Origin: Sphingomonas sp. PL-96
GTDB taxonomy: Bacteria > Pseudomonadota > Alphaproteobacteria > Sphingomonadales > Sphingomonadaceae
Reading direction: 5' to 3'
DNA length: 64,000 nucleotides
Assembly (NCBI RefSeq): GCF_020707215.1
Contig: NZ_JAJFET010000006.1
Coordinates: forward strand, 1-64,000
This document shows, one piece after another, positions 1 to 8,711 of this stretch. Made by a program: the position numbers and the translations under genes. The stretch's first letter is position 1, and every line of letters begins with the position of its first letter. The notes under the pieces are model-generated. The model was not told where the DNA came from, ran no database searches, and saw only the letters and a program-made list of their open reading frames with translations.

Positions 1-93
1 CCCCTGCGCCTGCGCAGGCAGGGATCCAGGGCCGGGCAGGACAAGGACGGTGGCGCTTGCGGCCCTGGGCTCCTGCCTGCGCAGGCGCAGGGG
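1..93. repeat. Long inverted repeat, member of a dispersed palindromic family
   Basis: Bases 1-22 are the exact reverse complement of bases 72-93. With three mismatches the arms extend to 1-33 and 61-93, separated by about 27 bases. The core is CCTGCGCAGGCAGG. Related palindromes lie in other gaps of this window (33475-33552 and 47868-47890, and less clearly 37528-37565), which suggests a REP-like intergenic repeat rather than a dedicated regulatory site. It lies downstream of the minus-strand ClpP-like gene and could also end its transcript, but there is no T tract. Confidence 0.7.
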
Positions 94-133
94 AGTGAGT
101 CGGGGGAGTGAGTCGGGGCCGGGGCCCCGCGGC

Positions 134-697
134 TCAGATGACGTCGAGGACCAGGCGGCGGCGCTTCGCTTCCTCCGCCTCGATATACCAGTTCGAGGGG
201 GCCTTCTCGACCAGCTCCTCGAGCGGAACGTCGGACCCGGCGACGAGGTCGCGGAAGCCTTCTTCCTCGATGCGGATCGAATGCTCGATCTCGTGGAGCT
301 TGGCCTTCAGCGTATAGCTTAGCGTCTTGAGCGGGCCGGAGAGCTCGACGCTGCTCGACATGAGCCGCTCGTGCAGCATCAGGCGCGTGCCCTTGGTCAG
401 GAAGCGCTTGTCGACCGGGAAGGCGGCCATGAAGGTGGCGCCGGCCGAATAGACCGCGACCTTGCCCAGGAACAGCAGCTCGCGCCCGGTATATTCGTGC
501 ATCAGCCGGACGTCGTCGCCCATCGCGCGCGCCACCTCTGGGTCGCCGCCCAATGTAGAGATGGAGATCACCAGCGCGCCTTCGGCAGGGGCGTTGGCCA
601 GCTGCTGTCGAAAGTTGGTGTACATGGCGTGATCGACGGGCCCCGCCAGGTGAACATGCGGGGTCGCGAGCAGCGGATACTGAAGGGCTTCGGTCAT
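134..697 (-). CDS. ClpP-fold (ClpP/crotonase-type) peptidase-like protein
   Basis: This 187-residue protein follows the ClpP fold. The nucleophile region reads AVYSAGATF with Ser84, and the histidine region reads LMLHERL with His109; these correspond to the GQAASMGA and MIHQP regions of ClpP. The C-terminal part aligns without gaps to the ERDRFLSAPEAVEYGLVD segment of E. coli ClpP, but the catalytic Asp position is Asn169 (APSNWYIEAEEA). It may therefore have weak activity or work in a mixed complex; some secondary ClpP paralogues elsewhere also carry Asn here. No signal peptide is seen. It lies downstream of sdhCDA but is separated from it by a strong terminator, so it is probably transcribed on its own. 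The ribosome binding site before ATG 697 is poor. Confidence 0.75.
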   Translation of the reverse strand: MTEALQYPLLATPHVHLAGPVDHAMYTNFRQQLANAPAEGALVISISTLGGDPEVARAMGDDVRLMHEYTGRELLFLGKVAVYSAGATFMAAFPVDKRFLTKGTRLMLHERLMSSSVELSGPLKTLSYTLKAKLHEIEHSIRIEEEGFRDLVAGSDVPLEELVEKAPSNWYIEAEEAKRRRLVLDVI

Positions 698-750
698 GGC
701 CCGCTAACCCGGGCGCCGGATCGATGGTTCCGGAGACCAACACAGATGAC

Positions 751-785
751 AAAGAAAAAGGGGGCGGACGTTGCCGTCCACCCCC
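751..785 (-). terminator. Intrinsic terminator after sdhA
   Basis: Read on the minus strand there is a 10-bp GC-rich stem (760-769 with 776-785, one G-T wobble), a six-base loop, and then five T residues followed by CTTT. This is a textbook Rho-independent terminator. It lies 25 bases past the sdhA stop codon and should end the sdhCDA transcript before the ClpP-like gene. Confidence 0.9.
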
Positions 786-809
786 GCATCCCTCAAGTTC
801 GACGTGCGA

Positions 810-2612
810 TCAGTACACGCGCTTCTTGGGCTTGATGTAGTCGATCTCGTCGGTGAGCGTGTAGTCGTGCACCGGACGCGTATCGAGGGTGGTGGAGCCG
901 CCCTTGCCGCCCCAGCCGTCGAAGGTCGCGATGGTGTGCTTCATCCAGTTGGCGTCATCACGCTCCGGGAAGTCCTCGTGCATGTGCGCGCCGCGGCTTT
1001 CCTTGCGATTGATCGCGCCGCGGATCGTCACCATCGCCTGGCCGATCAGATTGTCGAGTTCCATAGTCTCGACCAGATCGGTGTTCCAGATCAGCGAGCG
1101 ATCGCTGATGCCGATGTCCTGCATGCCCGCATAGATGTTCTCCATCTTGGTGACACCCTCGGCCATCAGCTCCTCGGTGCGGAACACGGCGCAGTGGCGC
1201 TGCATCGTCTTCTGCATGTCGAGGCGCAGCTGCGCGGTGGGCGTCGCGCCCTTGGCATTGCGGAAGTGGTCGAGGCGGCCGAGCGCCATCGCTTCCGAAT
1301 CCTTAGGGAGCGGGTTGTGCGCGGTGCCCGCCTTCACCGTCTCCTTGATGCGCAGGCCGGTCGCGCGGCCGAACACCACGAGGTCGATCAGCGAGTTGGA
1401 GCCGAGGCGGTTGGCGCCGTGGACCGACACGCAGGCGGCTTCGCCGACCGCGAACAGGCCCGGGACGACCGCATCCGGGTTGCCGTCGCGCTTGTGCACG
1501 ACTTCACCGTGGAAGTTCGTCGGGATGCCGCCCATGTTGTAGTGGACGGTCGGGACGACCGGCAGCGGCTGGCGCGTCAGGTCGACGCCGGCAAAGATCT
1601 TGCCGGTTTCGGTGATGCCCGGAAGCCGCTCGGCCAGCACCTTGGGATCGATGTGGTCGAGGTGCAGGAAGATGTGGTCGCCTTCCTTGCCGACGCCACG
1701 ACCCTCGCGGATCTCCATCGCCATCGAGCGGGACACGACGTCGCGCGACGCCAGGTCCTTTGCCGACGGGGCATAGCGCTCCATGAAGCGCTCACCCTGG
1801 GAATTGGTGAGGTAGCCGCCTTCGCCGCGCGCGCCCTCGGTGATGAGCACGCCCGCGCCGTAGATGCCGGTCGGGTGGAACTGCACGAACTCCATGTCCT
1901 GGAGCGGCAGGCCCGCGCGCAGCACCATGGCGTTGCCGTCACCGGTGCAGGTGTGCGCCGAGGTGGCGGAGAAATAGCAGCGGCCGTAGCCGCCCGTCGC
2001 CAGCACCGTCGCGTGGCTGCGGAAGCGGTGGATGGAGCCGTCCTCCATGCACAGCGCGATCACGCCGCGGCACTGGCCGTTCTCCATGATGAGATCGAGC
2101 GCGAAATACTCGATGAAGAAGTCGGCGTCGTACTTCAGGCTCTGCTGGTAGAGCGTGTGGAGCATGGCATGGCCGGTGCGGTCCGCCGCGGCGCAGGTGC
2201 GCTGTGCGGGCGGGCCTTCGCCCATGTTCTGCATCATGCCGCCGAACGGGCGCTGATAGATCTTGCCTTCCTGCGTGCGGCTGAACGGCACGCCGGCGTG
2301 CTCCAGCTCGTACACGGCGGCCGGAGCCTCGCGGCAGAGATACTCGATCGCGTCCTGGTCCCCGAGCCAGTCGGAACCCTTGACGGTGTCGTACATGTGC
2401 CAGGTCCAGTGGTCCGGGCCCATGTTGCCGAGGCTGGCGGCGATGCCGCCCTGCGCCGCGACCGTGTGGCTGCGCGTCGGGAACACCTTGGTGATGCAGG
2501 CGGTCTTCAGGCCCGACTCGGCGATCCCCATGGTCGCACGCAGGCCGGAGCCGCCGGCGCCGACCACCACCGCGTCATAGGTGTGGTCGATGATCTTGTA
2601 GGCTTGAGACAT
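810..2612 (-). CDS. sdhA: Succinate dehydrogenase flavoprotein subunit
   Basis: This 600-residue subunit oxidises succinate to fumarate in complex II at the inner membrane and links the TCA cycle to the quinone pool. The N-terminal dinucleotide-binding motif is [11 protein letters not shown]. The FAD-linking histidine is in [11 protein letters not shown] (His49), and the substrate region includes [10 protein letters not shown] and the [10 protein letters not shown] loop. Its ATG shares one base with the sdhD stop (TGATG), so translation is probably coupled. Length and motifs are normal for the family. The iron-sulfur subunit gene sdhB, usually close by, is not in the window, and transcription appears to stop just after sdhA. 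Confidence 0.97.
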   Translation of the reverse strand: MSQAYKIIDHTYDAVVVGAGGSGLRATMGIAESGLKTACITKVFPTRSHTVAAQGGIAASLGNMGPDHWTWHMYDTVKGSDWLGDQDAIEYLCREAPAAVYELEHAGVPFSRTQEGKIYQRPFGGMMQNMGEGPPAQRTCAAADRTGHAMLHTLYQQSLKYDADFFIEYFALDLIMENGQCRGVIALCMEDGSIHRFRSHATVLATGGYGRCYFSATSAHTCTGDGNAMVLRAGLPLQDMEFVQFHPTGIYGAGVLITEGARGEGGYLTNSQGERFMERYAPSAKDLASRDVVSRSMAMEIREGRGVGKEGDHIFLHLDHIDPKVLAERLPGITETGKIFAGVDLTRQPLPVVPTVHYNMGGIPTNFHGEVVHKRDGNPDAVVPGLFAVGEAACVSVHGANRLGSNSLIDLVVFGRATGLRIKETVKAGTAHNPLPKDSEAMALGRLDHFRNAKGATPTAQLRLDMQKTMQRHCAVFRTEELMAEGVTKMENIYAGMQDIGISDRSLIWNTDLVETMELDNLIGQAMVTIRGAINRKESRGAHMHEDFPERDDANWMKHTIATFDGWGGKGGSTTLDTRPVHDYTLTDEIDYIKPKKRVY

Positions 2613-2998
2613 CAGGCGGGCGTCCCCGTGAAAGCGATGCGCAGGATCGAGAAGATGGCAAGACCCGCGCCGAGTGCCGCGAGCAGATTGAGCAGGACCA
2701 GCAGAACGACTCGAGTCTCGTCGTGCTGATAGTCCTCGATCACCACCTGCAGACCCAGGCGCGCATGGTAGAAGAGGGTGGCGATCAGCAGCGCCATCGG
2801 CAGCGCCGCCCAGGCCGAGCTCAGCCAGGCGGTGACGCTGGCGATGTCATAGGCCGGCAGCCGCGCGATCGAGAACAGGAACCACAGGACCAGCAGCAGG
2901 TTCGAACCCGCCGTCAGCCGCTGGTGCCACCAATGATGGGTGCCCTGCTTGGCAGACCCCAGGCCGCGGACGCGACCGATGCTCGTACCGTTGCCCAT
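2612..2998 (-). CDS. sdhD: Succinate dehydrogenase membrane anchor subunit
   Basis: This 128-residue hydrophobic protein has three predicted membrane helices and anchors complex II with SdhC. The motif [13 protein letters not shown] near the N terminus is typical of the family. A histidine in [16 protein letters not shown] is the likely haem b ligand and is followed by the conserved DYQHDETR end of the helix. The start chosen is the ATG at 2998, which overlaps the sdhC stop by one base (TGATG); an upstream in-frame ATG at 3022 lies inside sdhC and is less likely. The sdhC-sdhD-sdhA order is standard for alphaproteobacteria. Confidence 0.93.
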   Translation of the reverse strand: MGNGTSIGRVRGLGSAKQGTHHWWHQRLTAGSNLLLVLWFLFSIARLPAYDIASVTAWLSSAWAALPMALLIATLFYHARLGLQVVIEDYQHDETRVVLLVLLNLLAALGAGLAIFSILRIAFTGTPA

Positions 2999-3411
2999 CA
3001 GTGCTTCCCCACCAGCAGCCATGCCCAGAAGGCGATCGTCGCGAGCGGCGAGAAGACCATGGTGGCCATCGCCGTCATCTTGCCCTTGCGCAGCTCATAG
3101 CCGGCGCCGATGTCGAGCACGAGGTGGCGGATGCCGCTCGCCATGTGCTGGAACACGGTCAGGGTCAGGCCGATGCCGACCACATAGCCGATCACGTTCA
3201 GCCCGCCGCTCGACACCGTGAAGACGTCGACGAAGCTGGCATAGCTCTTCTCGCCCCCGGCGATGGCCGCGAGCCACCAGACCAGCAGGCCAAGACCCAC
3301 GGAGTTGGCGACGCCAGTGGCGCGGTGGACGATCGAGACCAGCATGTGCGGGCCCCAGCGCCAGATGCCGAGGTGCGGCGACAGCGGGCGCGCATAGGGT
3401 TTGGAAGCCAA
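2998..3411 (-). CDS. sdhC: Succinate dehydrogenase cytochrome b556 subunit
   Basis: This 137-residue membrane protein has three hydrophobic helices. The N terminus contains RPLSPHLGIWRW and SIVHRATGVAN, the family signature around the quinone site. A conserved histidine in GIRHLVLDIG is the likely haem ligand. It is the first gene of the minus-strand sdhCDA operon, and its promoter should lie in the 172-base gap shared with the divergent SDR gene. Confidence 0.95.
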   Translation of the reverse strand: MASKPYARPLSPHLGIWRWGPHMLVSIVHRATGVANSVGLGLLVWWLAAIAGGEKSYASFVDVFTVSSGGLNVIGYVVGIGLTLTVFQHMASGIRHLVLDIGAGYELRKGKMTAMATMVFSPLATIAFWAWLLVGKH

Positions 3412-3583
3412 GTCAGTTCCTTTCGCGAACCGCGCCTATCTACCGGGGGGGCGGGGCGATGCAAGACGCAAGAGCCCGGATGTAGGGGAGTTTTGCGGAA
3501 TGCGCCACCGTTGCCAGGTCTGGTCAGCCTGATGCAGCGCCGCAATGCTGGCGCGGATCGCGCGCACCCTCTATTCGGCAGGC

Positions 3584-4282
3584 ATGACGCATATTCTTCT
3601 TACCGGCAGCTCGCGCGGGATCGGGGCGGCGATCGCGACCGCGCTCGATGTGCCCGGCCTGCGCGTGGTCGGCCATGGCACGACGAGCGGCATCGCGGCC
3701 GACTTCGCCGACCCGGCGGCGCCGGCCCGGCTGTGGGAGCAGGCGCTGGACGCGCTCGACGGGCGCATCGACGTGCTGGTGAACAACGCCGGCGTGTTCG
3801 AGGCGACTCCGCTGGAGCTGCCGCACGACGAGTGGGTCGCCGGGTGGGAGCGCACGATGCGCATTGATCTCACCGCCTCGGCCGAGCTCTGCCGGCTGGC
3901 GGTCCGGCACTGGCAGGCGCGGGGAAGCGGCGGGCGGATCGTCAACGTGGCCAGCCGCGCCGCCTATCGCGGCGACAGCCCGGCGCACTGGCATTATGCC
4001 GCCGCCAAGGCCGGCATGGTGGCCATGACCAAGACGATCGCGCGCGGCTATGCGGCAGAAGGCATCCTGGCGTTCGCAATCTGCCCGGGTTTCACCATGA
4101 CCGGCATGGCCGAGGATTATGTGGCAAGCCGTGGCGGCGACAAGCTGCTGGCCGACATTCCGCTTGGCCGAGTCGCGATGCCGGATGAGGTCGCGACCGC
4201 CGCGCGTTTCCTGGCGCTGGAGGCGCCGGCGTCGATGACGGGCGCGGTGCTCGACATCAACGGCGCGAGCTACGTACGTTGA
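3584..4282 (+). CDS. SDR-family NAD(P)-dependent oxidoreductase
   Basis: This 232-residue classical short-chain dehydrogenase has the cofactor-binding motif LLTGSSRGIG at the N terminus, the structural NNAG motif (VLVNNAGVFE), a catalytic serine in NVASRAAYRG and the YxxxK pair in HYAAAKAG. The C terminus (GAVLDINGASYVR) matches the ordinary single-domain length. The ATG at 3584 is preferred because the Rossmann strand follows directly; an in-frame ATG 39 bases upstream would add an unconserved tail. The substrate cannot be told from the sequence. It diverges from sdhC and is followed by a large hairpin. Confidence 0.85.
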   Translation: MTHILLTGSSRGIGAAIATALDVPGLRVVGHGTTSGIAADFADPAAPARLWEQALDALDGRIDVLVNNAGVFEATPLELPHDEWVAGWERTMRIDLTASAELCRLAVRHWQARGSGGRIVNVASRAAYRGDSPAHWHYAAAKAGMVAMTKTIARGYAAEGILAFAICPGFTMTGMAEDYVASRGGDKLLADIPLGRVAMPDEVATAARFLALEAPASMTGAVLDINGASYVR

Positions 4283-4290
4283 ATTTGTTC

Positions 4291-4392
4291 GGCACCGGCC
4301 CGCTCCCCCACCCCGCCAACCATGGGATACTGGCGTTGGGTGGCCGGGTGCGGGAGCGGGCTGGTGCCGCCATGGTCCGGCACCGCCGGACC
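4291..4392 (+). promoter_or_regulatory. Two consecutive hairpins between the SDR gene and prmA
   Basis: The first hairpin pairs 4291-4313 with roughly 4346-4368: a 23-bp GC-rich stem with one G-T wobble and one mismatch. The second has a perfect 7-bp stem, GGTCCGG (4374-4380) with CCGGACC (4386-4392), and a five-base loop, and ends just before the prmA ribosome binding site AAGAAGGA (4396-4403). Neither has a T tract. They could terminate the SDR transcript with Rho's help or control access to the prmA start. Confidence 0.5.
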
Positions 4393-4408
4393 GCCAAGAA
4401 GGACCCCA

Positions 4409-5347
4409 ATGCCTAGCTGGAAACTGACCCTGCCGTGCACCCGCGCCGAGGCCGAGGCGATCGACGCCGCCGAGGACCTGGGGCTCGATTCTGCACCCGT
4501 GCTGATGACCACCGAGGACGTCGAGGACGATGCCGAGCGCTGGCACCTGGACGCCTATTTCGAGGTCGAGCCTGACGACGCAGCGGTCGCCGCGGTACAG
4601 GCGCTGGTGCCGAGCGCGCGCGGGCGGGCGCCCGCGATCGAGCAACTGGCGGACGAAGACTGGGTGACGATGAGCCAGGCCGGGCTGGAGCCGCTCCATG
4701 TCGGGCGCTTCTATGTCCACACCGCGGCCGACACGACGCCGCCGCCCCCGGGCGCGCGCGTGTTCCGGATCGAGGCTGGGCGCGCGTTCGGCACCGGGCA
4801 TCATGAGACCACCAGCGGTTGCCTGGCGATGCTCGACGGGCTGGCGGGCGAGCGCTTCACCGACGTGATCGACATTGGCACAGGCACGGGCCTGCTCGCC
4901 TTTGCCGCGCGCGAGCTCTGGCCCGAGGCGCGGGTGCTGGCGACCGACATCGATCCCGTCGCCGTCGACGTCACGCGGGAGAATGCCGAGGTCAACGACG
5001 TGGCCGCGATCGACCTGATCGTCGCCGATGGCGCGCTGGCCGATACGATCACCGAGCGCGCGCCCTATGACCTGCTGATCGCCAACATCCTGGCAGGGCC
5101 GCTGGTGTCGATGGCGCCGGAGGTGGCGGCGATCGCCGCGCCCGATGCGACAGTGGTGCTGGCCGGGCTGCTAGGGCGGCAGGCGAGCGAGGTGATCGCA
5201 GCCTATGCTGCGTGCGGCTGTACGCTGGAGGCGCGCGACGACCGCGGCGACTGGACGATCCTGCGGCTGAAGGCGGGCGCCGAGCGCTATGTGCCGACCG
5301 TGCCGTTCGATCCAGCGGGTCGCGACGGCTGGGCGCTCGACATCTGA
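4409..5347 (+). CDS. prmA: Ribosomal protein L11 methyltransferase
   Basis: This 312-residue class I methyltransferase uses S-adenosylmethionine to methylate ribosomal protein L11. The N-terminal substrate domain is followed by RIEAGRAFGTGHHETT, the PrmA signature, then the SAM-binding motif VIDIGTGTGLLAFAA, the acidic loop ATDIDPVAVD and the catalytic-region motif LLIANILAGPL. The ATG at 4409 is chosen because AAGAAGGA lies six bases upstream and conservation begins there; the frame stays open upstream through the hairpin region but that part is not PrmA-like. A DUF2459 gene follows 14 bases later. Confidence 0.93.
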   Translation: MPSWKLTLPCTRAEAEAIDAAEDLGLDSAPVLMTTEDVEDDAERWHLDAYFEVEPDDAAVAAVQALVPSARGRAPAIEQLADEDWVTMSQAGLEPLHVGRFYVHTAADTTPPPPGARVFRIEAGRAFGTGHHETTSGCLAMLDGLAGERFTDVIDIGTGTGLLAFAARELWPEARVLATDIDPVAVDVTRENAEVNDVAAIDLIVADGALADTITERAPYDLLIANILAGPLVSMAPEVAAIAAPDATVVLAGLLGRQASEVIAAYAACGCTLEARDDRGDWTILRLKAGAERYVPTVPFDPAGRDGWALDI

Positions 5348-5361
5348 TCCGGCCCGCGCCC

Positions 5362-6036
5362 GTGCTGCGCCGGGTCGGCCGCAGTCTGCTGCGAGTGGTG
5401 GTGGCGCTGGTGGCGGTGCAGCTGGCCTATGGCGTCGCCGGGCTGGTCGGCGGCGCCTTTGCCACCAATCGCGCGTGGCAGGAAGCGCAGGCGGGGGTCC
5501 GCATCTATGTCGAGGACAACGGCATTCACACCAGCATCGTCGTGCCCGTGGTGGCAGCGGGGACGGACTGGCGCGACCTGGTGCGGCCCGAGGATCTACG
5601 CGACCCGCGTTTTGCCGGGCACAGCCACCTGTCGATCGGCTGGGGCGACCGCGCCTTTTACGTCGGGACCCCGACCTGGAGCGACTTGAAACCGGCAACG
5701 GTCGTGCATGCCGCCTTTGGCAGCGACGACACGGTGCTGCACGTCGGGCACCTGCCCGAGCCGGTGGCGGAGGCGGGCGTGCGCCCGGTGGTGCTGCGGC
5801 CGGAGGAATATCGCCGGCTGGCGGGCTTCATCCGCGCGAGCTTTTCGACCGGCCGGGACGGGCGTGCGGGCAGCGTGCCGGGGTACGGCCTGTCCGACGC
5901 CTTCTACACGGCGCACGGCCGCTACAGTGCACTTCGGACCTGCAACAGCTGGACCGGAGAGGCGCTGCGCCACGCCGGGGTACGGATGGGCGCCTGGACA
6001 CCGTTTTCCGCAACCGTGATGGCCTGGCTGGGGTGA
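5362..6036 (+). CDS. DUF2459 / TIGR02117 family protein
   Basis: This 224-residue protein has one N-terminal membrane segment (LLRVVVALVAVQLAYGVAGLV) and an exported domain with the family motifs VEDNGIHTSIVVPV, HLSIGWGDRAFYVGTPTW and LRTCNSWTGEAL. The TIGR02117 family is common in proteobacteria and its function is unknown; the conserved His and Cys-Asn hint at an enzyme but no reaction is established. No ATG fits. The GTG at 5362, 14 bases after the prmA stop, keeps the membrane segment close to the N terminus. It is probably co-transcribed with prmA. Confidence 0.75.
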   Translation: MLRRVGRSLLRVVVALVAVQLAYGVAGLVGGAFATNRAWQEAQAGVRIYVEDNGIHTSIVVPVVAAGTDWRDLVRPEDLRDPRFAGHSHLSIGWGDRAFYVGTPTWSDLKPATVVHAAFGSDDTVLHVGHLPEPVAEAGVRPVVLRPEEYRRLAGFIRASFSTGRDGRAGSVPGYGLSDAFYTAHGRYSALRTCNSWTGEALRHAGVRMGAWTPFSATVMAWLG

Positions 6037-6144
6037 GGCGAGCGCATGGCCAGCGCGATGCCGAGCGAGACGGCTCATGCAACCGTTCGTCCTCAGCCCC
6101 TACTCAGCACGAACGGGGACATCCATGATTCGTGCCCGCAAGCC

Positions 6145-6414
6145 TCAATAGGGCTGGTCGCGCTGGAGGCGCTCGGCGTCCTTGCGGGCTTGTTTCTCTT
6201 CCTTGCGGCGCTGGCGTTCCTCTTCCGCCTGCTGCTTGCGCAGCTTGCGGCCGGCGTTGCGGTCGGCCTCGTCCTGGCTGGTAGTGGTCCAGTCGACGAC
6301 CTGCGACCCGACGCGCACCGGGGCGGTGGCGACGTTCCAGGCGGTTTTGGCGACGCAGCCTCCGGCGAGCAGCGGCACGAGAGCGATGGGAAGGAGTCGC
6401 AGGGGCAAACGCAT
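6145..6414 (-). CDS. Small putative lipoprotein
   Basis: This 89-residue protein starts with a lipoprotein-like signal, MRLPLRLLPIALVPLLAGGC, with Cys20 as the likely lipidated residue. The lipobox is not perfect: Ala-Gly-Gly precedes the Cys. The middle (TAWNVATAPVRVGSQVVDW) recalls small alphaproteobacterial NF038104-type lipoproteins, and the C-terminal third is a highly charged, probably helical stretch rich in Lys, Arg and Glu. ATG 6414 is preceded by GGAG. No function is known. It sits just downstream of the DsbA-like gene on the same strand. Confidence 0.65.
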   Translation of the reverse strand: MRLPLRLLPIALVPLLAGGCVAKTAWNVATAPVRVGSQVVDWTTTSQDEADRNAGRKLRKQQAEEERQRRKEEKQARKDAERLQRDQPY

Positions 6415-6463
6415 GGAACAGCTCCGCAAGAGGCCGCAGCGCGGCGCGTCGATCATAGAGGAA

Positions 6464-7219
6464 TCAGGCACCGGCTGCATCCCGGGATGCGGAGCCGGCG
6501 GCGCGCGCCTTTGCAACGGCGGCGGTGAGCCCTTCGAAGCCGATCGCACCGCTCAGCATCTGGTCGCCCACCACCCAGGTGGGGGTGCCGGTGACGCCGA
6601 GTTGCCCGGCCTGCTGCATGTTGCGGGCGATTTCCTGCTGCACCGGCGCGGAGGCGGCGGCAGTGCGGGCCTGTGCCACGTCGAGCCCGGCCTTGGTGGC
6701 GGCGCGCTGAATTGCGGCCGCGTCCAGCCGGCTTTCGGAATAGAGCGCGGTGTGGAACGGGCGGAACTTGCCCTGCTGGGCGGCGGCAAGCGCCCATTCG
6801 GCTGCGGTGCGGCTGCCGGGGCTCAGGATCGGCAACTCGCGATAGACGATGCGCACCTTGGGATCGGCGGCAAGCAGCTTGTCGATGGCGGGGAGGCTCG
6901 CGCGGCAATAGCCGCAGGCATAATCCATATAGGCGACCAGCGTGACGTCACCCTGCGGATTACCGGCGAAGGCACCGGCGAAGGGCGTCTCGATCCCGCT
7001 GCGATTGGCGGCAACGGCCTTGCCGACTTCGCGCTCCTGAAGCTTCTGCATCGCTTCCGGCAGGATCTCGGGATGGGCCAGCACATAGTCGCGGACGATG
7101 GCCTCGGTCTTCGCCCGGTCGCTGCCGGGCAACATCGGCTGAAGCAGCGCAAAGGCGGCAGCGCCCAGGAAGGCGGCGAGCAACAGCGCGCCAAAGGCGA
7201 GAAAGGGATTGCGCGGCAT
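6464..7219 (-). CDS. DsbA-family thiol oxidoreductase
   Basis: This 251-residue protein has one N-terminal membrane or signal segment and a periplasmic thioredoxin-fold domain. The active-site pair is CGYC (residues 102-105) in MDYACGYCRAS, and the cis-proline loop is GVTGTPTWVVG. The helical stretch AIVRDYVLAHPEILPEAMQ before the fold is typical of the DsbA/ScsC-like group. It probably forms or isomerises disulfides in exported proteins. ATG 7219 lies eight bases after the M48 protease stop on the same strand, so the two form an operon and may both serve envelope protein quality control. Confidence 0.88.
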   Translation of the reverse strand: MPRNPFLAFGALLLAAFLGAAAFALLQPMLPGSDRAKTEAIVRDYVLAHPEILPEAMQKLQEREVGKAVAANRSGIETPFAGAFAGNPQGDVTLVAYMDYACGYCRASLPAIDKLLAADPKVRIVYRELPILSPGSRTAAEWALAAAQQGKFRPFHTALYSESRLDAAAIQRAATKAGLDVAQARTAAASAPVQQEIARNMQQAGQLGVTGTPTWVVGDQMLSGAIGFEGLTAAVAKARAAGSASRDAAGA

Positions 7220-7227
7220 GAAGGTCC

Positions 7228-8586
7228 TTAGCGGTCGGTGAGGCGGCGACGGCGCTTGCGCTCGTCGGCTTCGTTCTGGGCGATCATCTGGATGTCCTGG
7301 GCACGCAGCCGCTCGGGAGTGCCCTCGGGCAGGCCGGCGACGGCGGCGCGGGCGCTGGCAAGCGCCATCTGCCACTCGCCGATCAGGCTGGCGCGCTCGG
7401 CCATCGCGAGCGCGACGCGCGGCTGGTCGCCCTTGCGTTCATAGATGGTGGCGAGTTGCGTCCAGGCGAAGGGGTTCTCTCGGTCGCGGCCGACCGCCTG
7501 GCGCAGCACTTGCTCCGCCTCGGCCAGATGGGCTGTATCCTCCGTAGCGATCAGCGCATGGCCGAACGTGGCGGCGATCAGCGGCTGGTTGTTCGTGCGC
7601 TCGGTCGCTTCGCGCAGCGGCGCCAGCGCCTGCTGGGGCTTGCCCGATTCGAGCAGGATCTGCCCCTCCAGTTCCAGGAAGTACGGATCGTGGGGCTTGG
7701 CCTTCACCAGGGCCTCCGCCTCCTGCTGGGCCTGCTCGGGATAGCCGGTCAGGTGATAGGCATAGGCGCGGGCGTAATGGGCGGCGATGGAATGGTCGCT
7801 CGGCGGATAACGGCGCAGCGTTTCCTTGGAGTCGTTCACATAGCCGCGCAGCTTCGCCTGCACACGCAGGAAGCGTTCCTGAAGGCCGGCGTCGACCGGT
7901 TTGGCCCAGCCGGGCTGCGCCTGAAGATCGGCGGTCAGCGCGCTGATGCGCTCGCCGGTCAACGGGTGGGTGCGGTTGTAGCTGCTCTCCTGCGGGATCG
8001 CGAGGCGGTACTCCATGTTCTGGAGCTTCTTGAAGAAGGACAGCATGCCCTGGCCGCTGACTCCGGCGGCGCCGAGATAGCGCGCACCGGCCGCGTCGGC
8101 CGAGGTTTCCTGGGTGCGGCTGAAGGCGAGATAGTTGCCGAGCGCCGCCTGCTGGCCGGCCGCAAGGATGCCTGCCCCGGCCTCGCCCGCGCCCGCGGCG
8201 ACGGCCGCGACGCCCAGCAGCAGGCTGAGGATCGAGATGCCGGTGGCGGGCGCCGCACCCCGTCCGGCCAGCGCGACATGGCCGCCGATGATGTGCCCGA
8301 TCTCGTGCGCGACGACGCCTTGCACTTCGTTGATATTGTCGGCTTCGTCGATCAGCCCGGAGTGGACGTAGACCGCCTGACCGCCCGCCACAAAGGCGTT
8401 GACGCTGGGATCATTGAGCAGGACGACCGTGAAATTCTTCGGGTCGAGCCCGGCGGCGACTGCGATCGGCCGCGCCATGTCCGCCAGCAGCGACTCGGTT
8501 TCAGCATCCCGCAGGATCGACTGGGCGGCAGCCGGTTGCGCGCAGACGAGGAGCGCGGTGGCGAGGCCTGCGAGGATGCGCTTCAT
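7228..8586 (-). CDS. M48-family periplasmic metalloprotease with C-terminal TPRs (BepA/YfgC-like)
   Basis: This 452-residue protein has a clear signal peptide (MKRILAGLATALLVCAQPAAAQ). The zinc site is HEIGH (residues 94-98), with the third ligand Glu160 in RTQETSADAAG. A hydrophobic Gly/Ala-rich segment separates the two. The C-terminal half contains TPR-like helical repeats, giving the architecture of BepA, which degrades or rescues misfolded outer-membrane proteins. ATG 8586 was chosen because the signal peptide starts there. It is the first gene of a two-gene unit with the DsbA-like gene, and a hairpin separates it from rne upstream. Confidence 0.9.
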   Translation of the reverse strand: MKRILAGLATALLVCAQPAAAQSILRDAETESLLADMARPIAVAAGLDPKNFTVVLLNDPSVNAFVAGGQAVYVHSGLIDEADNINEVQGVVAHEIGHIIGGHVALAGRGAAPATGISILSLLLGVAAVAAGAGEAGAGILAAGQQAALGNYLAFSRTQETSADAAGARYLGAAGVSGQGMLSFFKKLQNMEYRLAIPQESSYNRTHPLTGERISALTADLQAQPGWAKPVDAGLQERFLRVQAKLRGYVNDSKETLRRYPPSDHSIAAHYARAYAYHLTGYPEQAQQEAEALVKAKPHDPYFLELEGQILLESGKPQQALAPLREATERTNNQPLIAATFGHALIATEDTAHLAEAEQVLRQAVGRDRENPFAWTQLATIYERKGDQPRVALAMAERASLIGEWQMALASARAAVAGLPEGTPERLRAQDIQMIAQNEADERKRRRRLTDR

Positions 8587-8671
8587 GGCGGTCCTTATCG
8601 GCGATGCCGGCGCCAGGTTCAACGCGGGCAACCTGCTGCTGCCGATGTGCGGCTGAACCGAATGTGAAGCG

Positions 8672-8701
8672 AGCCCCTCTCGCCCAAGGACGAGAGGGGC
8701 T
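8672..8701 (-). terminator. Hairpin downstream of rne
   Basis: A perfect 11-bp stem, AGCCCCTCTCG with its complement at 8691-8701, encloses an eight-base loop. It sits ten bases past the rne stop on the minus strand. The following bases are only mildly T-rich, so it is a probable but not textbook terminator. Confidence 0.65.
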
Positions 8702-8711
8702 GCTGCCAAGG

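Noticed and set aside
771..2729. A plus-strand open frame of 652 codons opposite sdhA
   Set aside because: Shadow of sdhA; composition is typical of antisense high-GC frames and no domain is recognisable.
4322..4408. Possible Trp-containing leader peptide (MGYWRW) before prmA
   Set aside because: There is no stop codon before prmA, no run of Trp codons and no link of prmA to tryptophan; the frame merely continues into prmA through the hairpin stems.
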